DNA of 16,962 bases. Source: Gelatoporia subvermispora B (Eukaryota > Basidiomycota > Agaricomycetes > Polyporales > Gelatoporiaceae). The position numbers were made by a program, and so were the translations under genes. The notes under the pieces are model-generated. The model ran no database searches, had not been told where the DNA came from, and worked only from the letters and a program-made list of their open reading frames with translations. The DNA is taken from NCBI GenBank assembly GCA_000320605.2, contig KB445798.1:1159668-1176629 (forward strand). The letters are read 5' to 3'. How positions within the stretch are numbered: position 1 is the first letter of the stretch; each line of letters starts with the position of its first letter. Shown in pieces: positions 1-8,898 of this stretch.

Positions 1-430
1 GCTCCCCGTCGCTGCTGCCCGAACAATGCATGCGCGACGCTCCGGACCATCGACTGACAGCGGCTACTCACGGCCCCGAGGAGATCACTCCGTAGACGAA
101 CTCCTCGCGCACGACGCTCCGCTGATCGGTACGCTACCTCGAGGTCGCACGGCGTTGTTGCGCGATGCGTCGCACACGCAGTACTCACCCACTGCTCCGT
201 GTGGTATACTCGAGGAGACGGCGTGCGCAACATTCACCTCCTCTGCGCACAAGACACATCACGCGCCGCCGCCATCTCGACGACCTATGCGCAATGGTCT
301 AAATCAGCCGCATATACCAGCCGTAGGAACCTGCAACGTACTGCGTCGGCGCGGCCCTACACGCGAGCTCGACCAGGCCGCAAACTATCCCCGAAGCGAC
401 GCGCCGACACGCGATGTAACGCACCGACAC
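1..430. repeat. Left copy of a ~326-bp tandem (satellite-like) repeat
   Basis: The sequence from about position 9 to 375 aligns with 16540-16918 in the same orientation. Positions 307-375 match 16850-16918 with only a handful of differences. Positions 45-93 also match 16914-16962, which begin the next unit, giving a period of about 326 bp. The stretch is GC-rich, and its open frames are best explained by low stop-codon density. A second, more degenerate unit seems to start near 371 (GACCAGGCCG). Confidence 0.75.
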
Positions 431-1425
431 TAACATCTGCTCGCAGACCCCGCACCCGCGCCCACCCACCGCACGGTCCTCAGGACAAGATCGCCCTTCT
501 TGCGCTACCTAGCTCACGCGCGCTCGCACGGCGGGGGCCAGCGCGCACCAGAAACCTCCGGACGATGACCAGGCCTGCGCGCAGAGGAACTCGCCGACCG
601 TCTGACAGACGACGACGTGGTCTGAAGCACAGCGCGGCAGCCGAGTCCGTCGACCTCTCGACTTGCTCGCGGGTCTGCGGAACGGACGGTGCAAGGCGCA
701 CGCGCCGCCCGCGCGAGCTGCAGGGCTCCGGGCTAGGCGGAACAGCAGGCAAAAATAGGAATAGTGTCGTGCTCTGGAGAACAGGACCACAGATAAGGTG
801 GGGACCTGGACAGAATGGTCGTGCAGATATCACAAGAAGTACTGACACGTCTAGCCGCAGCTGAGAACAACTAGAATCGTGAACCGGCCAAGGTGAGCTG
901 TCCACGAGCTGGCAGATGTCTGAGGATTGCTCTGGTTGACAGTCGTTCTCACGGTATTACGGGGCATCCGCGGTCGCATTATCCACTACTGATTAATTTG
1001 CCGGCCGGTCTCAACTGTACTCTCCGTAACACATGCAATATCACGGCCGAGCTACGATACTCGTGAAAGTGAGTGCCCTGGTCCCCACCCAAGTTTCGGT
1101 GGGACTTATCTCAAATCAACCTGCCACTCTTTACTGAAGTAGGGTTTCTTCTAGTTGGGATGTGCAGTCATCCCAACGACGGCCTACCTGATATCCTGAG
1201 GAACAGTTGTCACTATCGATATTCTGCACCGCGGGGACTCAGTCATACGGTCGTGAAAGACGCCTCGGCGACACTGCATGCACTCGCGAGCTAACATCCT
1301 CTAAGGTTGAGTGTTGGTAGACCAGATAGTGAATAGCCTCGTCGTCTTCGTGGGCCCCGAACACAGGCGAGAATGATTTTATGCTCCAGAAAATATATTT
1401 GGTGCGACGAGCTTCGCGGTGAATA
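431..1425. other. No gene recognised
   Basis: GC-rich up to about 760, then more balanced in composition. The frames at 199-864 (plus) and 480-905 (minus) are open in GC-rich sequence. They show no recognisable domain and have arginine-rich, low-information translations. I see no splice-consistent model, repeat or RNA here. Confidence 0.4.
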
Positions 1426-1481
1426 TTCCCGCTGCAACTGCAGTGGGTCTTTCTTATGATCGGCCTCATTGATGGCCCGCC
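1426..1481 (-). repeat. 56-bp repeat copy 1, with minus-strand coding character
   Basis: Matches 1654-1709 at about 52 of 56 positions in the same orientation. Read on the minus strand, the unit encodes INEADHKKDPLQLQRE, inside an open frame at 1291-1560 that also contains GILEFWRA just before it. In copy 2 the same frame reads INEADHQQDPLQ, then stop, then QRE. A shared reading frame suggests a relic of a duplicated coding sequence. The family is not recognised. Confidence 0.55.
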
Positions 1482-1653
1482 AAAATTCGAGAATCCCTGT
1501 CGATAGCTGTTTGTTCCACTTCCCACGCCACTTTGCGCTACTCCACGTGACCTGGCACAAATTCTGCTTGCCCTGGCTTCACTGCTACCGTCGGTGTGCT
1601 CTACCGTCTCCTTGTCCACACCGTAACTCGCTCAGATGCAGACACCTCACTTG

Positions 1654-1709
1654 TTCCCGCTGCTACTGCAGTGGGTCTTGCTGATGATCGGCCTCATTGA
1701 TGGCCAGCC
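1654..1709 (-). repeat. 56-bp repeat copy 2
   Basis: Second copy, 228 bp from the first and about 93% identical to it. Its minus-strand reading frame carries a TAG where copy 1 has TTG. The first 26 bases (1654-1679) recur exactly, inverted, at 7667-7692. Confidence 0.6.
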
Positions 1710-1862
1710 GCCCACGTCACGTGCGCTCCGCCGCCTTCTTGGATCTTCTCCTGCCTGTTGTGTGACTGCCTCTCCCTCCGTCGTGCAAAGCTCGTCTTGT
1801 GCCTCCCCGAGTCTTGGACCTTGGTTGATGCCGTCCCCTCTCAAAAAGGCTAAGATGGCCAA

Positions 1863-2009
1863 ATTCCATATTCAGATGTTTTGTGTAACTACTGGCGTGA
1901 TGAATTCAAGACATCGGTACTGTACTCGAAGCGTCTGCCATGTGCCGGATACGGCTGCCAGCCACTGTGAGCGGTAGACTAGCAGCGGGTGGTGCCCCTT
2001 GTGGGCGTT
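1863..2009 (+). repeat. Left arm of a diverged inverted repeat pair
   Basis: Pairs with 6998-7142 in inverted orientation. Two well-kept blocks are spaced alike in both arms. One is an ATTC..TCAGATGTTT block (starts 1863 and 7142). The other is AGCAGCGGGTGGTGCC (starts 1981 and 7026). Distances between the blocks are 118 and 116 bp. The part between is poorly conserved. The order of blocks relative to the 1654/7692 repeat is also mirrored. Confidence 0.5.
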
Positions 2010-2540
2010 ACGTTATGAACATGGCGTTGATACGCTACAAATCACAACTACAACGTGATAGCTTGCTTGAGTCATGCCACCAGCGGGATGGCGCAGCCTT
2101 GGCGCTGTCCAAGCACTAGAACGTGAGGCTCGGGGTTTGCATCAGGGCATGATGAAGAGCTATCCACTTACTGCGAAACTGCGAAGAACCTTCGGCATGG
2201 CGCCTGCTACGGGTCGCAGGTCGCTGGGTGTATCATACCCCGTAAGCGTTCGATCTAGATGTGCCAGGTCGTCAAAGAGGGTCAGTAACTAGCTATACAA
2301 TACTGGAGAATACTTACGCCGTGCAGTGTCTGTCAGCATCTAAATCCTCCGAATACGAGGTAGTTATGTGCGGAGCCGATGCACAGCCAACCGTTGCGCA
2401 TGCCGACGGTGAAGGCCTGACACAGTGCCGTTCGAGCGGCTGTACACCTGCAATTGCGATGGATAGCAACACGACGCATCGGATGACCAGCGAGTTCGTG
2501 TGCTGGACGGATACTCGTAGTATCGTGTGTGTCGTGTACT
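2010..2540. other. No gene recognised
   Basis: Short frames only, on both strands, with no domain and no convincing splice-linked model. A tRNA-like A-box/B-box spacing near 2089-2143 was examined and rejected because the acceptor and T stems do not pair. Confidence 0.4.
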
Positions 2541-2748
2541 GTAGCACAAGTAGAGCGGTGTGATACAAAGATGCTACCCGCAGTAGCAATTGTAGCGTGG
2601 GGCCCCTCGCTACATGTGGTATCTCGTACGCGCTACCCGCGATACTGCGCGTCTAATGCCATGTAGCACCGCCACAGCTACGCTGCGTGTCGCGCGCCAC
2701 ACGGCACAACCCCTACGCTGTGTATCCCTGAGCTAATACTCTCGCTAC
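2541..2748. repeat. Cluster of nine GTAGC/GCTAC motifs
   Basis: GTAGC occurs at 2541, 2583, 2592 and 2663. GCTAC occurs at 2573, 2609, 2632, 2677 and 2744. Nine hits in 208 bp compare with about 0.4 expected for equal base frequencies. Both orientations alternate. Possible roles are clustered protein-binding sites ahead of a plus-strand gene or subterminal motifs of an eroded DNA transposon. Neither is shown. Confidence 0.55.
2591..2614. repeat. 24-bp near-perfect palindrome
   Basis: Arms TGTAGCG and CGCTACA enclose a palindromic GGGGCCCC core, with a single pair of mismatched T residues flanking the core. It lies inside the GTAGC motif cluster and could extrude or fold as a hairpin, or serve as a dimer-binding site. 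Confidence 0.6.
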
Positions 2749-2845
2749 ACTATGTGTCTAGTTCTTCTACCCCGGGTCTCCGATCTCGCTCTCGTCGCTT
2801 ATAGCCAGCACCTCAGCCGCCTCCCTTGCTCCTACCTCTACCACC

Positions 2846-3408
2846 ATGTTTAAGCCAAAGTTGACTTCCATCTCGCGCGGATACCAGCTCCCTCCACATC
2901 TGTGACACAACAAGCTGTCGCACGCACGCCTGGACTCAGATACTCAGCATGACTCGGACTCTTCTGATATCACGCCAACTCCCCCTCCTCGACCTCGATG
3001 GTACCCGGCGTATCGACGACGCAGTGCACAGCGCTATGGCACAGATGACTCACGAGTCTCATCCCGTGCAGGCTGCGGACATTTCTTGGAGTCGAGAGCA
3101 GTGCCATGTTTGGCATGCTCTTTGCACACAAAGAGCCGGTATGTTGCTACATACTCCCGTGTAACTCTCCAGCTCACTCAGTGGCACAGGCAAAGCACAC
3201 TGCTGGATTCTGCGAGAAGCACGAGTTCATGCTGTATTTTTTGGCTGCCGCCCACGACCCAAGCAACCCTATCATGCTCGTGTCGTTCGGTTCTGCGGCA
3301 TATCTTACCATAGTATGCCCATTCCTCTATTTTTTGCTTTTCACATATCCGATGTCATGTATAGAGGTTCTGTATCTCCGACGTGCTCAATTAGCTGAGG
3401 CCAATTGA
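2846..3408 (+). CDS. Weak three-exon gene model, product unknown, hydrophobic C-terminus
   Basis: Hypothetical. A pyrimidine-rich stretch ends in CTACCACCATG at 2846, a leader and start context common in fungi. Joining 2846-2901, 2948-3138 and 3182-3408 keeps phase and gives 157 residues. The second intron (3139-3181) has a perfect GTATGT donor and ends CTCACTCAG. The first (2902-2947) has a poor donor, GTGACA. The C-terminal third contains CEKHEFMLYFLAAAHDPSNP, then a hydrophobic stretch (AYLTIVCPFLYFLLFTY) that could span a membrane. No family is recognised. Competing open frames exist in the same stretch, and phase agreement over two short introns can arise by chance. Confidence 0.25.
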
Positions 3409-4519
3409 GCGCGAGGCAGCGACGTGCCCCTTGACGCCTGAGCTAGAACATGACAGCAGTACGGTGAAAAATGAACCCACAGAGTCATAATAATATATGT
3501 ACCACGTGTAGTGTTCGTATAGTAAAGAAATCGCACATCTCCTCGCATTCGCAGTGTGTGCATAAGTGTCCCAAAGATATATGTCTAACATATTGGAGAA
3601 TTTTGTGGTGTGTCCTGGCGTGTAGATCTGATCTGATACGCTGTGTATCGCGGGTAGCAGGAACGGGACACAGTGCATCTTTCGATGCACGATACATTAA
3701 CTACAATCAATACAAGATCTACTACGTGTTGTATCAAGAACCCTGAGACAATTTTTGTACATGACGCCTTTTGTGTTGTAGTAGGACCGGATACATGGCG
3801 TATAAAACGCGAGATACCAGACGCGCTACACTCTGTACAAGGACTGTATCAGGCAATTTATACAATCGCAAAAACGCAGTGACAACGATGGGGTGCTCCC
3901 TGACCATCTCTCCCACTATTTCCCGGAGGCTGTACACAAGTCCTGTCAGTATCTGAAAGAACACTGGGACAACTTCTGGTTCTCTCTCGCTGCTAGAGTG
4001 CTCACCAGCCGCCAGTCATCAGTCTCTCGGAGTTCCCACTGCTCATTGTTTCTCTCTGACGGCGACCGGTCTATATTGCGGGTGTAGATACATCTAGGTA
4101 CACATGTCCTAGGCGAATACCTCGGCACAGGAATGGACCCCACGGGTCATCTTCGCCCTGCTTTCCTGGAACTCTGTCCTCCCGCCTCTTCTCGCTCACT
4201 GGATGTAGCTCTTGCTTCGTCTTGCCATCACCACTGAGCTTCTCGTCTACGTTGCGTGATGTGTCCTTCGGGCCAACGCAAATACCTACTACTGTCTGAG
4301 CTCAGGGGAACACCTCAAGTCGTGTGATTCGTACATGGTGTGCAAGACACCACGATCTGGTGCGAGGAGCGGAAGCCGCACAGGTCTTTGTACTGTCGTG
4401 TCCTGCGTTCTTCATCCGGGTGAGAGGATTTTGAACTGGATGGTGCGTCCACTATCCGAAGTACGCAATGCTTAGAACGTCAAAGCTGCGCGACGTGTCC
4501 ACCAACCACATGACAGCCC
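3409..4519. other. No gene recognised
   Basis: Only short, overlapping frames on both strands with no domain. One notable item is a 14-bp segment at 3645-3658 (GTATCGCGGGTAGC) that is the exact inverted copy of 2632-2645. A/T-rich patches occur at 3480-3600. Nothing else could be supported. Confidence 0.4.
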
Positions 4520-4756
4520 ATGGCTGTTTGTCGTCGTCCCCCGGCACGCACTCTTCACCATATTGACCTGTATATTGCTAATTAGAGTGCGCCAGTCATT
4601 GCGCTGCAGGATGAAGCCGTACCTGTGCACTTCATCATCGATGCATGCTCTGGGCAGCTGTTTCGGCGCCGTCAGATTCGTGCTATCTACTCTGTATCCG
4701 CGCTTGTTATCCAAGGCTGTGGCTCGTCTTTCTCACAAACCTACATGTGTTCGTGA
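4520..4756 (+). pseudogene. Possible small coding remnant, unidentified
   Basis: Plus-strand frame 4586-4753 reads like protein (DEAVPVHFIIDACSGQLF followed by RRRQIRAIYS) and ends at TGA 4754. It is preceded by an intron-like stretch at 4526-4585: donor GTTTGT, an ATTGAC branch 18 nt before acceptor TTAG. Splicing would link it to an ATG at 4520 after two codons. Product, if any, is 58 residues. No family is recognised. It may equally be a fragment of a larger decayed gene. Confidence 0.18.
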
Positions 4757-5075
4757 CCAATGTCAGCGGTCTTGGGCTCCGACACTAATGCGCGTTGATG
4801 TGTGCGCTCCTCTACGTGGCCGGATCCTAGACGTAAACGAGGTGCATGGAGATAACACGATGCTCTTGCGACCAACGAAGAGAAGGCAGGTCAACAATGA
4901 CCAGTAGCTCTCCATCTGATAACGCCAGTTGGTCTATGGAATGGCGTTGACTGAGAGGTACAATTGACCATTTCCCGCCGGTGCGATGCTGATCTGTGGA
5001 GCGGATTACCCGGGACTATCTGCCATGCTACCACGTGCACCATGTTGTGCACGGTTGTCTGAGTCTGAGGTGTAA

Positions 5076-6075
5076 TTAGTCGTCGTAGCATTTGAGCTCG
5101 CGGATACATGCTCGGAGCAAATGCCCGATGAAGCGGGGCCAACGCTCGAAGCGCAGACGGAAGGTTTTGCATACTGCCAGAACGACCTCATCAAAGTCCC
5201 CTTTCGAGTTGATCAGAGCAGCCGCATTGTTCGTGCGGCTCGTTCGGATTCGCTTCGAGCTCGGCGTATGTATTTGCGGTTCCTTTGGCTCATTCTCGTG
5301 CTGCTCATGGATCTGGAGGAGAGCCAAGACTTGTTGATACGGGAGTGGGGGTACTGAGAAGACGCACGCCGAGCTCGAAGTGATCCTAATTCTGGCCTTC
5401 TCTACCACCCTCTCTACTAATATTCCACCTCGATGACGATGTGTCTATGCTCTGCAGTCAGTACACCGATCTCGTGGTTCTTCACGTTGATCTCACTCCC
5501 CTCTGCTACAGCCCAATTTACGACACTGCAAGCTTGTCCCTCGCCGTATTGAGGTCGTCTTCTACTGCGTCTCTATCCTGTCGCCCCTCTAGTATTTGCG
5601 CCCAGCTCTGATTATGTTCGGTTCACTCGGCATCGTCCTATGTTGCACGTCTGCCAGCTCGATCCTCGGTGCCTCCACCTCGTCCGCTAGATCCTCCTTC
5701 TCGTCCGTTGTCGGCGCTGCGAGTCATGTGAGCTCAATGACCTTCGCAAGTAGCTCCCCATACTCCATAGCTGCCCCCGCCCGATAGCATTGCCGTCGTC
5801 ACAGACTTCAGATGCGCATCCTAAGTTCTTTGAGTACGGATAGATCGTGACCAGATGTATTGGACGCACCTGGGGAGGGTCATCGCTGACGCCGTCTGTA
5901 TTATCAGTGACCGTATGTACGGGAGACGCGTCGGGAGAGCGTTGGTGATCGAAGTAGACGAGACGAAAGAGCGCCTGTGGTAACCACACAATTTGTGATA
6001 AGTCTGGAGCATACCAACTGATGTATTCAGACAATGCTTACCGTCATGATTCGTCGAAGCTCCCATTGCCTCCAT
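5076..6075 (-). pseudogene. Decayed coiled-coil protein gene, several frameshifts and a stop
   Basis: Protein-like segments follow one another on the minus strand in shifting frames. From 6075: MEAMGASTNHD, then DLSQIVWLPQALFRLVYFDH in an open stretch to about 5875, then AMEYGELLAKVIELT (ends in TGA near 5727). Next come TDEKEDLADEVEAPRIELAD (to 5589), QILEGRQDRDAVEDDLNTAR (5610-5518), EINVKNHEIGVLTAEHRHIV then EVEY (to 5417), and LVERVVEKARI leading into PPLPYQQVLALLQIHEQ and FDEVVLAVCKTFRLRFERWP (to the stop at 5076). Heptad-like E/D/L/K patterning across the shifts indicates an ancestral coiled coil. At about 5420 a single missing base would account for the shift from EVEY to LVERV. Two spans (about 38 and 49 nt) could be old introns. 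The family is not identified. Confidence 0.5.
5253..5380. repeat. Fold-back: exact 15-bp inverted repeat with nested 7-bp stem
   Basis: CTTCGAGCTCGGCGT (5253-5267) is the exact reverse complement of 5366-5380, with 98 bp between. Inside lies a second complementary pair, TTGGCTC (5285-5291) and GAGCCAA (5321-5327). It overlaps the coiled-coil pseudogene, so it may be fortuitous, a small insertion, or an RNA hairpin. Confidence 0.5.
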
Positions 6076-6587
6076 AATCCCGTAGGGGTCAGGCCTCGTG
6101 CAGCCTAACCAGACGCTAGAGAACTACGGGAAACCAGGTTGTTAACCAAGACAAGTCCACATTGAATTCGAGTGTTAGCCTACAACGTCGTAGCCAAGCA
6201 GCTCAGGGCGCTGCGTCAGAGAATGACTGCGGTGTGAGCAATGAGACGATGCTCACCAATGGCGTTGGGCATCTCGGACGGTCCGTTGGCATGTATCAGT
6301 CCTCGCATCTGCGTCTGCACATTAGGCAGACCATGCGTGCCCATGGGACATTCTCGGAATACTCTGAGCGCCACAGGAAGGGGCTTTCCGTCCAAGGCAT
6401 TGTGTATATATAACAAAACCGAACCAATCACATCCATCCGCCTTATCCCCACTGGCTTGAGGGCGCATTGACTGGTATTTCACTGTACTTCTGTGTCTTG
6501 CGAGCTTGCTTCTATCGGTGCAATTGCACAGAAAGAATCATGGGGTAGGCATCGGCATGAAGAGAGCAAGAAGCGAGGAGTGATGTC
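6076..6587. other. No gene assigned; one unassigned minus-strand frame and a TATA-like sequence
   Basis: A minus-strand frame at 6216-6452 (starts MGIRRMDVIGSVLLYIHNAL, 78 codons) has a protein-like translation but no domain and no partner exon that keeps frame. TATATATAAC at 6405-6414 could be a plus-strand TATA element. It could equally be chance, since it lies inside that frame. An 8-bp inverted repeat (TCCCGTAG 6078-6085, CTACGGGA 6124-6131) is present. Confidence 0.3.
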
Positions 6588-7069
6588 ATGGGAGTAGAGG
6601 CGTCGATCATGGCCGATGAAGAGCCTGCGGTTGCGCATGAGATCAATACAGAGAAGAGAGATCATTCACACGCCTGTCTGGTGTTCGCGTCTTGCGAGCG
6701 CTCTCGCCATGCTGCTCATCCTACCTGACTGCCAACCTGCTGCCGCTCTAGGATGCTGGTCACTACAGTCTTTGTCTGTCTTCCTGCTCTCTATCTGGCG
6801 TCCAGGGATCTGTCGTCAGATCTCAATACATGATCGGCGACTTGCAAGCTTCAGAGCCAACAATATTGCATCTCTCGGCGGGTCTGCTTCCGACGCTATT
6901 CACTCCTCTCAACATGGTGCTGGACTGTGCGCCGTGGTGTGTATTATGCACCGGTGACACTGACCACCTGTATGACAATGCATATGATAAGTTACATAAC
7001 GCCGACCAGCGGCACCACCCGCTGCTTTCACATAGCGCCATGCAGGCCAAGCCAAAGTTCAGCGATTAG
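6588..7069 (+). CDS. Weak two-exon gene model, product unknown
   Basis: Hypothetical. An acidic open stretch from ATG 6588 (MGVEASIMADEEPAVAHEIN) stops at TGA 6726. Just downstream a second frame opens after an acceptor-like CCGCTCTAG (branch-like CCTGACT upstream) and runs to TAG 7067, including LTPLNMVL-like hydrophobic patches, a CAPWCVLC cysteine cluster and HHPLL. A join from about 6681 would keep phase but uses a poor donor (GTGTTC). The 3' part is contained in the inverted-repeat arm at 6998-7142, so it may be repeat-derived. No family is recognised. Confidence 0.18.
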
Positions 7070-7142
7070 ACCATTACATTGCACGTAACCCGCGAGCGAA
7101 AAGTAGAATACATGGTATACCGCAAACATCTGAGTACAGAAT
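6998..7142 (-). repeat. Right arm of the diverged inverted repeat pair
   Basis: Inverted partner of 1863-2009. About 25 of the 29 positions at 6998-7026 match the reverse complement of 1981-2009. Read on the plus strand both give a similar peptide (NADQRHHPLL here; NAHKGHHPLL from the reverse complement of the left arm), which hints that the repeat was once coding. Confidence 0.5.
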
Positions 7143-7603
7143 CCCGAAATTTTTGCTACCACATCCGCCGACACGCATGAGCGCACAGGGAAGTCATGTG
7201 CGAGAGTAAACCAGCCACCGGGGGTGTACAGCACAAGTGGACCGCTGGAATGAAGTGCCACAATGCTAGTGCTTGAAGTTACGGTAGAAGGTATGACGTG
7301 GCCGCGTACGAAAGCAGAAGAGACGCAAGTGACACGCGCAGAATCATCGAGCAGAACGGGGGAGCGCTGAGTGGCGAAATTTCCGGGCAGAGAAAGGCGC
7401 ATCGCGTGACAATGGCAGGCGGTAGACAAGGGAGAGACAGTGGCAGGTCGGCCGGGGGCGCGCAATAGCAGGACCTGCAAAATATTCGCACGAGGACAGG
7501 GGGAGCCGGTCAGCCGGAGGAGAGTACCAAAAGGAACAAGATAAACTCGTGGGCGGAAGCGTGGGCAGGATCCGCAAATGGAAGTAGAAGTAAACAAGTA
7601 CAA
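7028..7603 (-). pseudogene. 191-codon open stretch, unidentified, repeat-associated
   Basis: Longest minus-strand open stretch in the first 8 kb. It has no ATG before residue 68 (7402), so a complete gene would need an upstream exon. The third codon positions are strongly pyrimidine-biased, as in basidiomycete coding DNA, but the whole strand is pyrimidine-rich here. The region around VVAKISGFCTQMFAVYHV shares the AK...QMF..V frame with the left repeat arm near 1860-1890, suggesting both derive from one coding repeat. No domain is recognised. Confidence 0.22.
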
Positions 7604-7666
7604 GCGCAGCGTGGGAAAACAGGATCTATGAAATTACAGTGAGGGATCTGTACGCCGATCACTTCT

Positions 7667-7692
7667 AAGACCCACTGCAGTAGCAGCGGGAA
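7667..7692 (+). repeat. Inverted 26-bp copy of the repeat at 1654
   Basis: The reverse complement of this segment is identical to 1654-1679 over 26 bp. The similarity fades after a further GATCGGC-like match. The TAG within the frame (CTGCAGTAGCAGCGG) is shared with copy 2 and not copy 1, so this copy is closer to copy 2. Confidence 0.6.
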
Positions 7693-8538
7693 TCTTCAAC
7701 AGTCTACGTATTTCACTGCGCTCCACGCTCAGGTCCGCGAGGATTCCCAGCGCGTTCACTCTTGCAAGCTTGCTCTCGCCTCTCACAAGTACTTCATATC
7801 CCTATCCTGTGAACCGTCGCTGTATAGTCCATCCGCTTGAGTAGTCTTTCATGCCAACTTCAACTCTGAAAGGGCTGACCTGTGGAGTTGTAGATTTGGG
7901 ACCGCAGTACTAACGCAAATCTCAATGCATACAGGTTCATGGTACGAGTGCATATCAGGCTTAACGAGCCATATAGTGGTGGGCATACTAGGTGAGTCAT
8001 TGGATATGGAATCTGGAGGTAATTGGACACGACCATCTTGGCAGTCCCATGCATGTAAAACCGAACCACACCCTTCGCTGAGGCTGGACTACCAAACATG
8101 GTACAGCTGTTCTTGAGAGCCATCTCTTCATGAGCTCTTCCGAGGTCAGTCCGACATACACCTTTGAGTATTGCGATGGGCCTTCATGCTTGGATGCGGC
8201 TGCAATTGGGCGTATCGTACTGCCTTTACGTCCGGCGCTTTTGCATGCGCCTCAGAGCTCCGAATGTAGGTAACTTGATGTTTGGTCCCCTTGCCATGAC
8301 GGTACCTTGTCATCGAACGGCGAAGCTGCTACGCTCGTGCATGCAGTCTACAATACACTAGGCCCGATTATTTTGTTGAGCATGTATCTATTGTCGCACG
8401 AAGTAGATCCAAATTGAAGAGATACAATGATACCAGTCACTCAGATACCAAGGTACATAGAATGTAAAGCATTGGCGGCATGTAAATAAACAGCTGGGCT
8501 TGTGGAATAGGAATGGGATCCCGCTCGAAGTGATGTTA
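7693..8538. other. Intergenic stretch downstream of the NLR gene
   Basis: No gene recognised on either strand. The part next to 8539 is the presumed 3' untranslated region of the NLR. An A-rich CAACAAAATAAT (minus strand, around 8370) could act in polyadenylation, but this is weak. Confidence 0.4.
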
Positions 8539-8898
8539 TCAAGAATTGCTGGAAGTAATGTTTGGCGTATAACACTCTGTCCATCTGTCGCCGTGGACGA
8601 ATCTGCTGACGTCCAATGTCGCTCGATCTCGTCCAATGAGGACCTTTGTGCGCGGCATTATCACACCGTGATGGTAGTCTCTCGGGACCCACATGGTGAG
8701 CTCGTTTTGCGGGCCCTTAATCCACCCCGAATCGAGGCAAAAATACGATAGATTGGGCAGGTCCTTGGGCCCTGCTTGCGATGTCGGAGAGGACTGAGAC
8801 GTTCCAGTGTGGTCGGGCTCGAGTGTATGCGCCGGTCTCAGCGCCACCGGTAATCTCATGGAACTCGCAATACCACTCCAGATTGTGCTGCCATGTCC
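8539..8898 (-). other. C-terminal tail of the NLR after the WD40 repeats
   Basis: Residues 1413-1531. A low-complexity S/T/P segment is followed by a compact conserved-looking block containing DSGWIKGP, LTMWVPRDY and LDVSRFVHGDRW. As I recall, many Agaricomycete WD40 proteins end in a similar GW..GP..L.WVP...Y block closing with a VHG..W segment. Its presence argues that the 3' end of the gene is natural and not truncated. Confidence 0.7.

Noticed and set aside
199..864. 221-codon plus-strand open frame
   Set aside because: GC-rich, overlaps the terminal repeat, arginine-rich translation without domains, and an equally open frame on the other strand.
2082..2155. tRNA-like sequence: TGGCGCAGCCTTGG and GGGGTTTGCATC with near-correct A-box/B-box spacing and a pairing D stem
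   Set aside because: The T stem and acceptor stem do not pair and the anticodon arm is absent. At best a decayed tRNA-derived repeat, more likely chance.
6405..6414. TATATATAAC as a plus-strand promoter
   Set aside because: No supported gene starts at a suitable distance. The sequence lies inside a minus-strand open frame and can be chance.
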